A stretch of 33,914 nucleotides of DNA from Streptomyces sp. SM11 (GCF_002910905.1 NZ_NEUE01000236.1:1-33914); one strand, 5' to 3'; shown: positions 6,835 to 15,591, counted from the stretch's first letter. Notes: generated by a model not told the origin, from the letters alone. Numbers and translations: made by a program.

Positions 6835-9224
6835 CACTGCTCGACAAGGACCGGGCCCCGGTGGTGGAAGCGCCCCGTCCGGCGCCGCCCTCCTGGGGCG
6901 CGGTGACCCTCCGCGACCTGGGCCTCGGCATCCGGTTCGCCGCCGCCGGGGGCCGCGAGGGCTGGATCCGTACGCTGCTGACCGCCGTCGGCGTCGGCCT
7001 CGGCGTCGCCCTGCTGCTGCTCGCCTCCTCCGTACCGCATCTGCTCGACGAGCGGAACGCCCGCGAGCAGGCCCGCAGCGAGACGCGGATCTCCGGCTCG
7101 CCCGACGCGAACGCCACGAAGTCGGACAACTCGGTGCTGCGGATCAACACGACCACCGAGTACCACGACCGGACCGTCGCGGGGTATCTGATGCGCCCGG
7201 ACGGCTCGACGCCCGCCCTCCCGCCGGGAGTCGACCGCTTCCCCGCGCCGGACACGATGGTCGTCTCCCCCGCCCTGCGGGAGCTGCTCGCCGAGCCGGG
7301 CAACGAACTGCTGCGGGAGCGGCTGCCGTACGGGATCACCGGCACGATCGGGGACGCCGGGCTGCGCTCCCCCGGTGAACTCCTCTACTACGCGGGCAGC
7401 AACACCCTGACGCCCGCCTCGGGCGGCCACCGGATCGCCGGGTACGGCGACGACCGCCAGGGCGATCCCCTCCCGCCGCTGCTGATCGTGCTCGTCATCA
7501 TGGTCTGCGTCGTGCTGCTGGCCCCGGTCGCGATCTTCATCGCGACGGCCGTGCGCTTCGGCGGCGACCGGCGCGACCGCCGGCTCGCCGCGCTGCGGCT
7601 GGTCGGCGCGGACATCCGGACGACCCGGCGGATCGCCGCCGGGGAGGCGCTGTTCGGCGCGCTGCTCGGGCTGCTGCTCGGCCTGGCGTTCTTCCTGGTG
7701 GGCAGGGAGTTCGTCGGTGCGGTGGAGATCTGGGACGTCAGCGCGTTCCCGGCCGACCTGGTGCCCGACCCCCGGCTGGCGATGCTGATCGGGGTGGCCG
7801 TGCCGCTGACCGCCGTCCTCGTCACCCTGGTGGCGATGCGGTCCGTGGTGATAGAGCCGCTCGGCGTCGTGCGCCGGGGTCGTGAGCGGGGACGCCGCCT
7901 GTGGTGGCGGCTGCCGGTACCGCTGGCGGGCCTCGTGGTGCTCGGACTCTGGGGCCGGGTCGAGGAGTACGCGCCGGTGAACCCGTTCCCGATCACCACC
8001 GGTGCCGTGCTGGTGCTGTTCGGGCTCGCCCTGCTGCTGCCCTGGCTGGTCGAGGCGTGCGTGAAACGGCTGCGCGGCGGCCCGGTGCCCTGGCAGCTCG
8101 CCACCCGCAGGCTCCAGTTGAGCAGCGGGGCCGCGTCCCGCGCGGTCACCGGGGTCACCGTGGCGGTGGCGGGCGCGATCGCGCTGCAGATGATGTTCGC
8201 CGCGATGAACGCCGACTTCAACCGGATGGCCGGCCAGGACCCCACGCGGGCCCAGTTCGCCGGGTATTCCAAGGACGTCACCGGCGAGGCGGCCACCTCG
8301 GCCATCGAGCAGTTCCGCGCCACCAAGGGCGTGGAGGTGGTCATCGGATCGGTGGAGGCCTACGCGTCCAAGCCCGGCGCCTACGCCGACGAAGAGGTGC
8401 AGCCCACCACCTCGCTGACCGTCGGCACCTGCGCGACCCTGCGCGAGCTGGCCCGGATCGGCGCCTGCGAGGACGGCGACACGTTCGTCGTCCACCCGCA
8501 GGACGACAAGGACATGACCGCCTGGGTCGACGAGACCGCCCGCAAGGGCGAGGTGGTCGAGGTCGGCTCCGGGAAGAAGCCGATGCGGTGGACGCTGCCC
8601 GCCGATTCCCGGACCGTGACGGGCCGCATCGACCCTATGGGCGACCCCCACTACGGGATCATGGCCACCACCGGCGCGGTCGACGCGGGCAAGCTGCCCG
8701 GCGCGACGATCGCCGTCCAGATCCGGGTCGACCGGAGCCTGCCGGACGTCGCCGAGTACGTGCGCAACACGGCGGCGAGGGTCGACCCCGGTATGCGCTT
8801 CGTCACGCTCGACTCGGTGGAGCGCGACCGCCAGTACGCCAGCATCCAGACCGGGCTCCAGGTGGGGGCCTCCGCGGTGCTGCTGCTGATCGCCGCCTCG
8901 ATGCTGGTCTCCCAGCTGGAGCAGTTGCGTGAGCGCAGGCGGCTGCTGTCGGTACTGGTCGCCTTCGGCACCCGGCGCTCCACGCTCAGCTGGTCGGTGC
9001 TGTGGCAGACCGCCGTGCCGGTGGTGCTCGGCCTGGCGGTGGCGGTCGCGGGCGGCCTGGGGCTGGGCGCGACGCTCACCTGGCTGATCGGGAAGCAGGT
9101 CGACGACTGGTGGCTGTTCTGGCCGATGGCGGGGGTCGGGGGCGGGCTGATCGTGCTGGTGACCCTGCTGTCGCTGCCGCCGCTGTGGCGCATGATGCGC
9201 CCGGACGGACTGCGCACCGAGTGA
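6831..9224 (+). CDS. ABC transporter permease, FtsX-type, two membrane domains
   Basis: The product has 797 residues. One membrane segment near 43-66 is followed by an extracytoplasmic stretch. A first FtsX block has segments near 216-242, 270-290 and 320-345. Further hydrophobic segments lie around 365-420 and 440-470. After a second external domain, a second FtsX block begins at VGASAVLLLIAASMLVSQLE and ends with a last segment before LPPLWRMMRPDG. This duplicated layout is typical of actinobacterial exporters working by mechanotransmission with a LolD/MacB-like ATPase. It overlaps the ATPase gene by four bases. No lipoprotein or antibiotic biosynthesis gene lies next to it that would reveal the substrate. 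Confidence 0.93.
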   Translation: MTLLDKDRAPVVEAPRPAPPSWGAVTLRDLGLGIRFAAAGGREGWIRTLLTAVGVGLGVALLLLASSVPHLLDERNAREQARSETRISGSPDANATKSDNSVLRINTTTEYHDRTVAGYLMRPDGSTPALPPGVDRFPAPDTMVVSPALRELLAEPGNELLRERLPYGITGTIGDAGLRSPGELLYYAGSNTLTPASGGHRIAGYGDDRQGDPLPPLLIVLVIMVCVVLLAPVAIFIATAVRFGGDRRDRRLAALRLVGADIRTTRRIAAGEALFGALLGLLLGLAFFLVGREFVGAVEIWDVSAFPADLVPDPRLAMLIGVAVPLTAVLVTLVAMRSVVIEPLGVVRRGRERGRRLWWRLPVPLAGLVVLGLWGRVEEYAPVNPFPITTGAVLVLFGLALLLPWLVEACVKRLRGGPVPWQLATRRLQLSSGAASRAVTGVTVAVAGAIALQMMFAAMNADFNRMAGQDPTRAQFAGYSKDVTGEAATSAIEQFRATKGVEVVIGSVEAYASKPGAYADEEVQPTTSLTVGTCATLRELARIGACEDGDTFVVHPQDDKDMTAWVDETARKGEVVEVGSGKKPMRWTLPADSRTVTGRIDPMGDPHYGIMATTGAVDAGKLPGATIAVQIRVDRSLPDVAEYVRNTAARVDPGMRFVTLDSVERDRQYASIQTGLQVGASAVLLLIAASMLVSQLEQLRERRRLLSVLVAFGTRRSTLSWSVLWQTAVPVVLGLAVAVAGGLGLGATLTWLIGKQVDDWWLFWPMAGVGGGLIVLVTLLSLPPLWRMMRPDGLRTE

Positions 9225-9242
9225 CACCCGCCTGGTCCGCGT

Positions 9243-9278
9243 ACGGCCGGGGCTCCTGGGAACAGGGGCCCCGGCCGT
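9243..9278. terminator. Bidirectional hairpin between permease and oxyR
   Basis: A 16-bp stem (9243-9258 and 9263-9278) with one T-G wobble and a GGAA loop lies between the converging permease and oxyR genes. It ends 11 bases before the oxyR stop. Confidence 0.88.
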
Positions 9279-9288
9279 CGTCACGTTC

Positions 9289-10263
9289 TCAGGCGCCTTC
9301 CGCCACCGGCCGCACCGGCAGCGGCCGCATCGCCTCGCGCAGGGCGGCGGCGAGCTCCTCGAACTCGCCGCCCCGCGCCGACCCGGACCGCATCGCCAGC
9401 GCCACCCGCCGAGCGGGGGCCGGGTCCGCGAAGTACCCGGTGGCCAGCGCGTCGTTGCGGCCGGTCTCCACCGTCACCGCGGTCCGGGGCAGCAGCGTCA
9501 CCCCGAGCCCGCCGGCCACCAGCTGGACCAGGGTGGAGAGCCCGGCGGCGGTCGTGGTCACCGGAGCGCCCTCGGTGCGGCCCGCCTCGCGGCAGATGTC
9601 CAGGGCCTGGTCGCGCAGGCAGTGCCCCTCGTCCAGGAGCAGCAGCGGCAGTTCGCGCAGCGCGTCGCGGGGGATGTCCGAGCGGCCGCCGAGCCAGTGG
9701 TCCTGCTCCATGACCAGCACGAAGTCCTCGTCGAAGAGCGGGATCTCGGTGACGCCCGGCACCCCGAGCGGCACGGCGAGCAGGAGCAGGTCCAGCCGCC
9801 CCGCGGCGAGGCCCTCCAGCAGCGAGGAGGTCTGCTCCTCGTGGACCTGGAGGTCGAGGTCCACGTACCGCTCATGGACCAGCCGGAGCACGGTGGGCAG
9901 CAGATACGGGGCGACCGTCGGAATGACGCCGAGCCGGAGGACTCCGGTGAACGGGGCCCGGACCGCCTCGGCCTCCTCCATCAGCGCGGCGACGGCCTCC
10001 AGCACCGCCCCGGCCCGCACCGCGAGCCGCTCCCCCGCGGGCGAGAGCAGCACCTTTCGCGTCGTACGCTCGATGAGCTGGACACCCAGTGCCTCCTCCA
10101 GGGTGGACACCGCTCCGGAGAGGGCCGGCTGACTCATCCCGATTGCTGCCGCCGCGTCCCGGAAGTGCAGATACTCCGCCACCGCTGTGAAGGCACGCAG
10201 CTGCGACAGGCTCGGCTGTTTGGTGTGCTGCTTGGGGCGTATGCCCTGATTCCCCTGACCCAC
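9289..10263 (-). CDS. oxyR: OxyR, LysR-type hydrogen peroxide sensor/activator
   Basis: The product has 324 residues. The N-terminal LysR helix-turn-helix (about 17-75) contains LSQLRAFTAVAEYLHFRDAA and MSQPALSGAVSTLEEALG. The regulatory domain carries DEGHCLRDQALDIC, with Cys215 and Cys224 nine residues apart. This matches the peroxide-sensing pair of enterobacterial OxyR (Cys199/Cys208) in spacing and context. Oxidised OxyR activates ahpC-ahpD, which is transcribed divergently. The GTG at 10263 is chosen because GGAGG (complement of 10273-10277) lies nine bases upstream; a longer open frame upstream runs through the shared promoter region and is unlikely to be coding. Confidence 0.95.
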   Translation of the reverse strand: MGQGNQGIRPKQHTKQPSLSQLRAFTAVAEYLHFRDAAAAIGMSQPALSGAVSTLEEALGVQLIERTTRKVLLSPAGERLAVRAGAVLEAVAALMEEAEAVRAPFTGVLRLGVIPTVAPYLLPTVLRLVHERYVDLDLQVHEEQTSSLLEGLAAGRLDLLLLAVPLGVPGVTEIPLFDEDFVLVMEQDHWLGGRSDIPRDALRELPLLLLDEGHCLRDQALDICREAGRTEGAPVTTTAAGLSTLVQLVAGGLGVTLLPRTAVTVETGRNDALATGYFADPAPARRVALAMRSGSARGGEFEELAAALREAMRPLPVRPVAEGA

Positions 10264-10396
10264 TGATAGGCACCTCCGATCATCCGGACCGAGTGTAGCT
10301 ATTTCTGTGATCAATGCACTCTGTGCCAAGGTGGAGTTCGTCCAACCCTCAGGAAATCCCCCAAAAAGGGAATTCCAGACGTTGCAAGGAGTGCGC
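10264..10396. promoter_or_regulatory. oxyR-ahpC divergent promoter/operator region
   Basis: These 133 bases between the two starts contain the most AT-rich patch nearby (about 10294-10320, including TAGCTATTTCTGTGATCAAT). By analogy with the known S. coelicolor oxyR-ahpCD system, OxyR should bind here and control both directions. ATAG/CTAT-like elements (GATAGG at 10265, TAGCTAT at 10295) are present, but I cannot assign a full OxyR box or -35/-10 pairs. Confidence 0.6.
10386..10391 (+). promoter_or_regulatory. ahpC ribosome binding site deciding the start
   Basis: AAGGAG lies five bases before the GTG at 10397 and overlaps an earlier in-frame GTG at 10391. The start at 10397 is therefore the usable one and gives the expected VLTVGDKFP N terminus of AhpC. 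Confidence 0.8.
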
Positions 10397-10951
10397 GTGC
10401 TCACTGTCGGTGACAAGTTCCCCGAGTTCGACCTGACCGCTTGCGTTTCGCTGGAGAGCGGCAAGGAGTTCGAGCAGATCAACCACAAGACCTACGAGGG
10501 CAAGTGGAAGATCGTCTTCGCGTGGCCGAAGGACTTCACCTTCGTGTGCCCCACCGAGATCGCCGCCTTCGGCAAGCTCAACGAGGAGTTCGCCGACCGC
10601 GACGCCCAGGTCCTCGGCTTCTCCGGTGACTCCGAGTTCGTGCACCACGCCTGGCGCAAGGACCACCCGGACCTGACCGACCTGCCCTTCCCGATGCTGG
10701 CCGACTCGAAGCACGAGCTCATGCGCGACCTCGGCATCGAGGGCGAGGACGGCTTCGCCCAGCGCGCCGTCTTCATCGTCGACCAGAACAACGAGATCCA
10801 GTTCACGATGGTGACCGCCGGTTCCGTGGGCCGTAACCCCAAGGAGGTCCTGCGGGTCCTCGACGCCCTGCAGACCGACGAGCTGTGCCCGTGCAACTGG
10901 ACCAAGGGCGAGAACACCCTCGACCCGGTCGCGCTCCTCTCGGGCGAGTGA
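10397..10951 (+). CDS. ahpC: Alkyl hydroperoxide reductase AhpC (2-Cys peroxiredoxin)
   Basis: The product has 184 residues and a thioredoxin fold. The peroxidatic cysteine Cys51 sits in PKDFTFVCPTEIAAFG. The resolving region near the C terminus is DELCPCNWTKG, with Cys164 and Cys166. It reduces organic hydroperoxides and H2O2 in the cytoplasm and is recycled by AhpD, encoded 12 bases downstream; this replaces the AhpF flavoprotein of enterics. It is divergent from oxyR, which is expected to activate it under peroxide stress. Confidence 0.97.
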   Translation: MLTVGDKFPEFDLTACVSLESGKEFEQINHKTYEGKWKIVFAWPKDFTFVCPTEIAAFGKLNEEFADRDAQVLGFSGDSEFVHHAWRKDHPDLTDLPFPMLADSKHELMRDLGIEGEDGFAQRAVFIVDQNNEIQFTMVTAGSVGRNPKEVLRVLDALQTDELCPCNWTKGENTLDPVALLSGE

Positions 10952-10963
10952 GCTGACACCCAC

Positions 10964-11500
10964 ATGGCTCTCGACGAACTGAAGTCCGCCGTACCGGACT
11001 TCGCCAAGGATCTGAAGCTGAACCTCGGCTCGGTCATCGGCAACAGCGACCTCCCGCAGCAGCAGCTGTGGGGCACCGTGCTGGCCTGCGCGATCGCCTC
11101 GCGATCGCCGAAGGTGCTGCGCGAGCTGGAGCCCGAGGCGAAGGCCAACCTCTCCGCCGAGGCGTACACCGCGGCGAAGTCGGCGGCCGCCATCATGGCG
11201 ATGAACAACGTCTTCTACCGGACCCGGCACCTGCTGTCGGACCCGGAGTACGGCACGCTCCGCGCGGGCCTGCGGATGAACGTCATCGGCAACCCGGGTG
11301 TGGAGAAGGTCGACTTCGAGCTGTGGTCGCTCGCCGTCTCCGCGATCAACGGCTGCGGCCAGTGCCTGGACTCCCACGAGCAGGTGCTGCGCAAGGCCGG
11401 CGTGGACCGTGAGACCATCCAGGAAGCCGTCAAGGTCGCTTCGGTGATCCAGGCGGTCGGTGTGACCCTCGACGCCGAGGCCGTACTCGCCGAGCAGTGA
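10964..11500 (+). CDS. ahpD: Alkyl hydroperoxidase AhpD (CMD-fold reductant of AhpC)
   Basis: The product has 178 residues and is all-helical, of the carboxymuconolactone decarboxylase type. The redox motif C131-G-Q-C134 is followed by His138 (NGCGQCLDSHEQVL), and Glu119 lies in the preceding helix. These match the catalytic set of mycobacterial AhpD (Cys130, Cys133, His137, Glu118) with a one-residue offset. It passes electrons from a dihydrolipoyl donor to AhpC and has weak peroxidase activity itself. It lies in one operon with ahpC and ends before a strong hairpin. Confidence 0.97.
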   Translation: MALDELKSAVPDFAKDLKLNLGSVIGNSDLPQQQLWGTVLACAIASRSPKVLRELEPEAKANLSAEAYTAAKSAAAIMAMNNVFYRTRHLLSDPEYGTLRAGLRMNVIGNPGVEKVDFELWSLAVSAINGCGQCLDSHEQVLRKAGVDRETIQEAVKVASVIQAVGVTLDAEAVLAEQ

Positions 11501-11522
11501 CACCGCACCACCCCTGATACGA

Positions 11523-11562
11523 GAAGGGCCCCGAGGACGACCGACCGTCCCCGGGGCCCTTC
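11523..11562. terminator. Bidirectional hairpin after ahpD
   Basis: An 11-bp stem (11523-11533 and 11552-11562) has additional pairing inside the loop (GGAC/GTCC) and is followed by TTCTC. It lies between the converging ahpD and AI-2E family genes. Confidence 0.88.
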
Positions 11563-11578
11563 TTCTCGTTCCGCTCCG

Positions 11579-12976
11579 CTACTCCTGCGGCGGCCGGCTC
11601 TCCTGCGCGCGTTCGCCCGGGGCGTCCTGCGGGTCCGGTGGCGCGAGCGCCGCCGCGGCGTGCGCCGTGGTCATCGACATGGCGGTGGCCCCGTGGTGCC
11701 CGCCGCTCCCGCCCGGTGACCCCGGTTCCCCGTACGAGCGCAGATAGCCGACCACCGTGTTGATCACGGCGACCAGCGGTACGGCGACCACCGCGCCTCC
11801 GATACCCGCGACCAGACCGCCGGTCGCGACCGAGAGGACCACCGCGAGCGGATGGACCCGGACCGCGCGGCCGAGGATGAACGGCTGCAGGATGTGGCCC
11901 TCGATCTGCTGCACCGCCAGGACCACCACCAGCGCCCACAGCGCGGTCCACACTCCCTCGGTGACCAGGGCGACGACCACCGCGAGCGCCCCGGAGACCA
12001 CGGCGCCGACGAGCGGGATGAAGGCGAACAGGAAGATGAAGACGGCCAGCGGCACCGCGAGCGGCACATTGAGGACGTAGAGGCCGAAACCGATGAAGAT
12101 GGCGTCGATCAGGGCGACGAGCACCGTGCCACGCACGTACGCGGTCAGGGTGCGCCAGGCGCGCGGTCCGGCGCCGGCGACCCCGGGGCGGGCCGCGGCG
12201 GGCACCAGCTTGAGCGACCACTCCCAGATCCGCTTGCCGTCGTAGAGCAGGAACAGCGTGGAGAACATCGCCAGCAGCAGCCCGGTGAGGAACTCCACCA
12301 TCACGGTGACGCCCTGGAGTCCCGCGGAGGTGATCTCCTCGGTATTGGTGCCGATGGTGTCGTTGAGGTTCTTGGCGATGTCGTTGATCTGCGACTCGGT
12401 GACGTGGAAGGGGCTGTCGAGCAGCCAGCGCTTCAACTCGTCGATGCCGTCGCGGACCCGGTCGGAGAGCGTGTCGAGGTTCTCCATCACCTGCCACACC
12501 ACGAACCAGCCGACCAGGCCGATGATGACGAACCCGAGCACGGCGGTGACGGCGGTGGCGAGACCGTGCGGCAGCCCGAACCGCTTGAGCCGGACGACGG
12601 TCGGCTGGAGCATCGCGGTGACGAGCAGCGCGGCGACGAAGGCCAGCACCACGAGCTGGACCGCGCTGATCACCCGCATCAGCACCCAGAGCGTCCCCGC
12701 GAGGACGAGGAGCCGCCAGCCGGCCTCGGCGGCGACCCGCATCCCCCACGGGAGCGCCGCCACCGGATCCGGCCTGGCGGCGACCGAGGGGGCGTACGCG
12801 GGTGGCGCGGGCACCTGCCCGGGGTCGTCGGCCTCGGGGACGGCGGGGGTCCCTCGCGCCGCGAGGGGTTCGTCGTCTTCGGCGGCGGCGGCGCGCGCCC
12901 GCCGCTCGTCCAGTCGCGCGCCCAGCTCCGTCAGTTCGGACCCGAAGCGGCCCAGCCAGCCCGGCAGTTTCGACAT
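11579..12976 (-). CDS. AI-2E family (PerM-like) integral membrane transporter
   Basis: The product has 465 residues. A charged N-terminal stretch of about 90 residues (GARLDERRARAAAAEDDEP and Pro/Ala-rich sequence) precedes the AI-2E transporter domain. That domain has hydrophobic segments near 115-165 and 175-200, a soluble middle region and four to five segments in the second half. Family members move small molecules or Na+/H+, and a few export AI-2; the substrate here cannot be told. The ATG at 12976 has GGAAGGA 8-14 bases upstream; an upstream in-frame extension lacks such a site. A terminator separates it from the muramidase gene upstream, so it has its own promoter. Confidence 0.9.
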   Translation of the reverse strand: MSKLPGWLGRFGSELTELGARLDERRARAAAAEDDEPLAARGTPAVPEADDPGQVPAPPAYAPSVAARPDPVAALPWGMRVAAEAGWRLLVLAGTLWVLMRVISAVQLVVLAFVAALLVTAMLQPTVVRLKRFGLPHGLATAVTAVLGFVIIGLVGWFVVWQVMENLDTLSDRVRDGIDELKRWLLDSPFHVTESQINDIAKNLNDTIGTNTEEITSAGLQGVTVMVEFLTGLLLAMFSTLFLLYDGKRIWEWSLKLVPAAARPGVAGAGPRAWRTLTAYVRGTVLVALIDAIFIGFGLYVLNVPLAVPLAVFIFLFAFIPLVGAVVSGALAVVVALVTEGVWTALWALVVVLAVQQIEGHILQPFILGRAVRVHPLAVVLSVATGGLVAGIGGAVVAVPLVAVINTVVGYLRSYGEPGSPGGSGGHHGATAMSMTTAHAAAALAPPDPQDAPGERAQESRPPQE

Positions 12977-13075
12977 GCTCTCTTTTCCTTCCCCCATCTT
13001 CGCCGCCCAGCGCGCTGCGGCCCGTCCAGGCGCTTCGCAACGCCCCCCGGGACCGCCAGGATGCGACCGTACACG

Positions 13076-13115
13076 CGCGAGGCCCCCCACCGTCTGGACG
13101 GTGAGGGGCCTCGCG
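13076..13115 (-). terminator. Hairpin after the SLT muramidase gene
   Basis: An inverted repeat of about 19 bp per arm (13076-13094 and 13097-13115), with one C-A mismatch and a small central loop, lies 38 bases downstream of the muramidase stop. It isolates that gene from the AI-2E family gene. Confidence 0.85.
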
Positions 13116-13153
13116 AGGTTGAGAGCGCAGTCCGTGGACTTCGCCCGCTTCCT

Positions 13154-13879
13154 CTAATACCAGTTGTTGGCCTGCCAGAAGGACCAGGCGCCGCACGGAC
13201 CGCCGTAGCGGTTCTCCATGTAGCTGAGGCCCCACTTGATCTGGGTGGCCGGGTTGGTCTGCCAGTCGGCGCCGGCGGAGGACATCTTGTGGCCCGGGAG
13301 GGCCTGCATGAGTCCGTACGCCCCGGAGGTCTTGTTGACCGCGCGGTAGTTCCAGGTCGACTCGTGGTTCACGATGTTGCTGAAGCACTGGAACTGGTCC
13401 GCGGGGACCATCTGACGGGCCATCGCCTTGACGTCGGCCACGCTGTAGGAGCCCTGCGCGGAGAACGAGGAGGCGTCGCGGGTGGAAGAACGGCTGGCGC
13501 GCTCGGCGGCTTCCTTCTTCGCCTTCTCGGCCCGCTCCGCCGCCTTGCGTTCGGCCTCGACCCGGTCCTCGGCCGCCTGCTTCTTGGACTTGGCGTCCTT
13601 GGCGGCCTGGATGCGGGCCGATTCCTCGGCCGACTTCTTCGCAGCGGCGTCGGCGGCGGATGCCTGGGCATCGGCCTGCTGCGTCAGCGAAGCGGTCTGG
13701 ACCTGGGCCTGCTGGCCCGCGGGGATGTCTGCGAGCAGCGTGGTGTCGGCTGCGGCCGCCTCGAAGTTGTTGTCGTCGGCGGCAGGTGCGCCGCCCGCAG
13801 CAACGCCTACGACGGCGCCTACGGTGGTGACCGCGGTGGCAGATGCCACGGCGAACCCCCGGACCGAGATCCGGCTCAC
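13154..13879 (-). CDS. Secreted SLT-fold lytic transglycosylase with coiled-coil linker
   Basis: The product has 241 residues. The signal peptide covers about residues 1-33 (basic VSRISVRGF, hydrophobic core, AxA-like site near GGAPAA). A long Ala/Lys/Glu coiled coil (about 65-130) follows, rich in AAKKSAEE and RKAAERAEKAKKEA. The C-terminal SLT domain (about 150-241) has the catalytic Glu173 in NHESTWN, then SGAYGLMQA and the closing WSFWQANNWY. It cleaves glycan strands of peptidoglycan in growth or germination. The GTG at 13879 is preferred because AAGGA (complement of 13886-13890) lies six bases upstream; the in-frame ATG at 13897 has no such site. A long structured leader precedes it. 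Confidence 0.92.
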   Translation of the reverse strand: MSRISVRGFAVASATAVTTVGAVVGVAAGGAPAADDNNFEAAAADTTLLADIPAGQQAQVQTASLTQQADAQASAADAAAKKSAEESARIQAAKDAKSKKQAAEDRVEAERKAAERAEKAKKEAAERASRSSTRDASSFSAQGSYSVADVKAMARQMVPADQFQCFSNIVNHESTWNYRAVNKTSGAYGLMQALPGHKMSSAGADWQTNPATQIKWGLSYMENRYGGPCGAWSFWQANNWY

Positions 13880-13889
13880 ATGATGTCCT

Positions 13890-14100
13890 TCCAGCATCGC
13901 CCGCGTAGGTGACCTCGCGGGCGCAATCGCGCCCCTGGCACTGGCCTCCCTACTGCGTGGGTCACGGGAGGCACGGGCCCGTCGGGCAACCCCGGTGAGG
14001 AGGCTGCCGCGTGGTGCTCGCGGGCGGCATACGGGCGTCTCGTGTTGAGTTGTGTGGTGCGTGGCGCCTCTGGAGGTGCCCAAGTGCCGTATGCGGGGCC
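13890..14100 (-). ncRNA. Structured 5' leader of the SLT gene, candidate c-di-AMP (ydaO-like) riboswitch
   Basis: About 200 bases upstream of the muramidase gene lack an open frame but are rich in pairing. The strongest hairpin has 7-bp arms GCCCGCG/CGCGGGC (13899-13905 and 13916-13922), with further AGGT/ACCT pairing inside. It sits just ahead of the ribosome binding site. On the RNA, GAGGTCACCTACGCGGGCG resembles the conserved 3' segment of actinobacterial ydaO elements, which are known upstream of streptomycete cell wall hydrolases. GGGGTTGCCC and GTGACCCACG further 5' are weaker matches. The assignment is inference; a covariance search was not possible. Confidence 0.42.
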
Positions 14101-14213
14101 TGACGGAAGCAAGACTCTGCCGGACGGGGACGCCGGGAGGCAATTCTGTGCCGCGTGGGAAAGGTCACACCTCGTTTGGGCCACAGGTTTTCCGGAAATG
14201 ACGGCGCAGCACA

Positions 14214-14252
14214 ATGCCGCCCGGCTAAGCTCCTTGGCTCGCCGGGCGGCAT
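14214..14252 (-). terminator. Hairpin after the PIN-PhoH gene
   Basis: A perfect 12-bp stem (14214-14225 and 14241-14252) has a 15-base loop with extra AGC/GCT pairing. It begins 16 bases downstream of the phoH stop on the minus strand. Confidence 0.88.
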
Positions 14253-14268
14253 CAAAGGGATATGTACG

Positions 14269-15591
14269 TCAGATGTGGCCTTCCTCCAGCATTTCGGTCA
14301 CCAGTGCGGCGATCTGTGAACGCTCGGAGCGCGTGAGCGTGACGTGGGCGAACAGCGGATGGCCCTTCAGTTTCTCGACGACGGCGACGACTCCGTCGTA
14401 CCGGCCGACCCGGAGGTTGTCCCGCTGGGCCACGTCGTGGGTGAGCACGACACGAGAATTCGCCCCGATCCGGGACAACACGGTCAGCAGGACGTTCCGT
14501 TCGAGCGACTGCGCCTCGTCGACGATCACGAACGCGTCGTGCAGCGAGCGGCCCCGGATGTGGGTGAGCGGCAGGACCTCCAGCATCCCGCGCCCGAGCA
14601 CCTCCTCGATGACCTCGCGCCCGGCGACCGCCGAGAGCGTGTCGAAGACCGCCTGCGCCCAGGGGCTCATCTTCTCGGCCTCGCTGCCGGGGAGATAGCC
14701 GAGCTCCTGCCCGCCCACCGCGTACAGCGGACGGAAGACCATCACCTTCTTGTGCTGCCGGCGCTCCAGCACCGCCTCCAGGCCCGCGCAGAGGGCCAGC
14801 GCCGACTTGCCGGTGCCCGCACGTCCGCCCAACGACACGATGCCGACGTCGGCGTCGAGGAGGAGGTCGAGGGCGATCCGCTGCTCGGCGCTGCGCCCGT
14901 GGATACCGAAGGCCTCCCGGTCGCCCCGCACGAGCCGCACATTGCCCTCGGCCGTCACCCGGCCGAGGGCCTTGCCGCGCTCGGACTGGAGGACCAGTCC
15001 GGTGTGCACGGGCAGTTCGGCGGCCTCGGGGACGTACAGCGTCTCCTCGCCGAACAGCAGGTCGATCTGTTCCCCGGCGAGGGACAGTTCGCTCATGCCG
15101 GTCCAGCCGGAGTCGGTGATGGCGAGTTCCGCGCGGTACTCCTCGGCGAGGAGGCCGACGGAGGACGCCTTGATGCGGAGCGGCAGGTCCTTGGAGACGA
15201 CCGTGACGTCGTACCCCTCGGCCTGGAGGTTGCGTGCGACCGCGAGAATCCGTGAGTCGTTGTCCCCCAACCGGTAGCCGGCGGGCAGGACGCCGGGATC
15301 GGAGTGGTTGAGTTCGACACGGAGCGTCCCGCCCAGATCCCCGAGGGGGATCGGGGCGTCCAGCCGGCCGTACCGGACCCGGAAGTCGTCCAGCAGGCGC
15401 AGTGCCTGCCGGGCGAAGTACCCGAGCTCGGGATGGTGCCGTTTGGCCTCCAGTTCCGTGACCACCACGATCGGCAGCACGACTTCGTGCTCGTCGAAGC
15501 GGGCCATGGCTCCTGGGTCGGCCAGCAGGACGCTGGTGTCGAGAACGTAGGTGCGCCTGTCGGGCATGCGGCGCTTAGTGCTGGTCACCAC
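14269..15591 (-). CDS. PIN domain-PhoH ATPase fusion (PhoH2 type)
   Basis: The product has 440 residues. The N-terminal PIN nuclease domain (about 13-145) has the acidic residues expected for metal-dependent RNase activity: D18 in YVLDTSVLL, E46 in VTELEAKRH, and D110 and D112 in GDNDSRI. The C-terminal PhoH domain (about 230-435) has Walker A GRAGTGKS (256-263) and Walker B FVIVDEAQ (354-361). Mycobacterial PhoH2 of this layout is an ATP-dependent RNA-unwinding ribonuclease. The start is one of two adjacent GTG codons (15591 or 15588), with GAGGGGG about 11 bases upstream; an ATG at 15567 lacks a site. I see no small antitoxin gene overlapping the start as in mycobacteria. Confidence 0.92.
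   Translation of the reverse strand: MVTSTKRRMPDRRTYVLDTSVLLADPGAMARFDEHEVVLPIVVVTELEAKRHHPELGYFARQALRLLDDFRVRYGRLDAPIPLGDLGGTLRVELNHSDPGVLPAGYRLGDNDSRILAVARNLQAEGYDVTVVSKDLPLRIKASSVGLLAEEYRAELAITDSGWTGMSELSLAGEQIDLLFGEETLYVPEAAELPVHTGLVLQSERGKALGRVTAEGNVRLVRGDREAFGIHGRSAEQRIALDLLLDADVGIVSLGGRAGTGKSALALCAGLEAVLERRQHKKVMVFRPLYAVGGQELGYLPGSEAEKMSPWAQAVFDTLSAVAGREVIEEVLGRGMLEVLPLTHIRGRSLHDAFVIVDEAQSLERNVLLTVLSRIGANSRVVLTHDVAQRDNLRVGRYDGVVAVVEKLKGHPLFAHVTLTRSERSQIAALVTEMLEEGHI

Noticed and set aside
6771..9284. Long minus-strand frame (837 codons) opposite the FtsX permease gene
   Set aside because: Low-complexity Gln/His/Arg-rich product, complementary to a gene with clear membrane and ABC permease features.
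9289..10488. Longer oxyR start at 10488
   Set aside because: It would place coding sequence across the divergent ahpC start and promoter; the GTG at 10263 has GGAGG at proper spacing and gives the normal LysR length.
11852..13912. Long plus-strand frame across the AI-2E and SLT genes
   Set aside because: It crosses two genuine minus-strand genes and a terminator; typical high-GC shadow frame.
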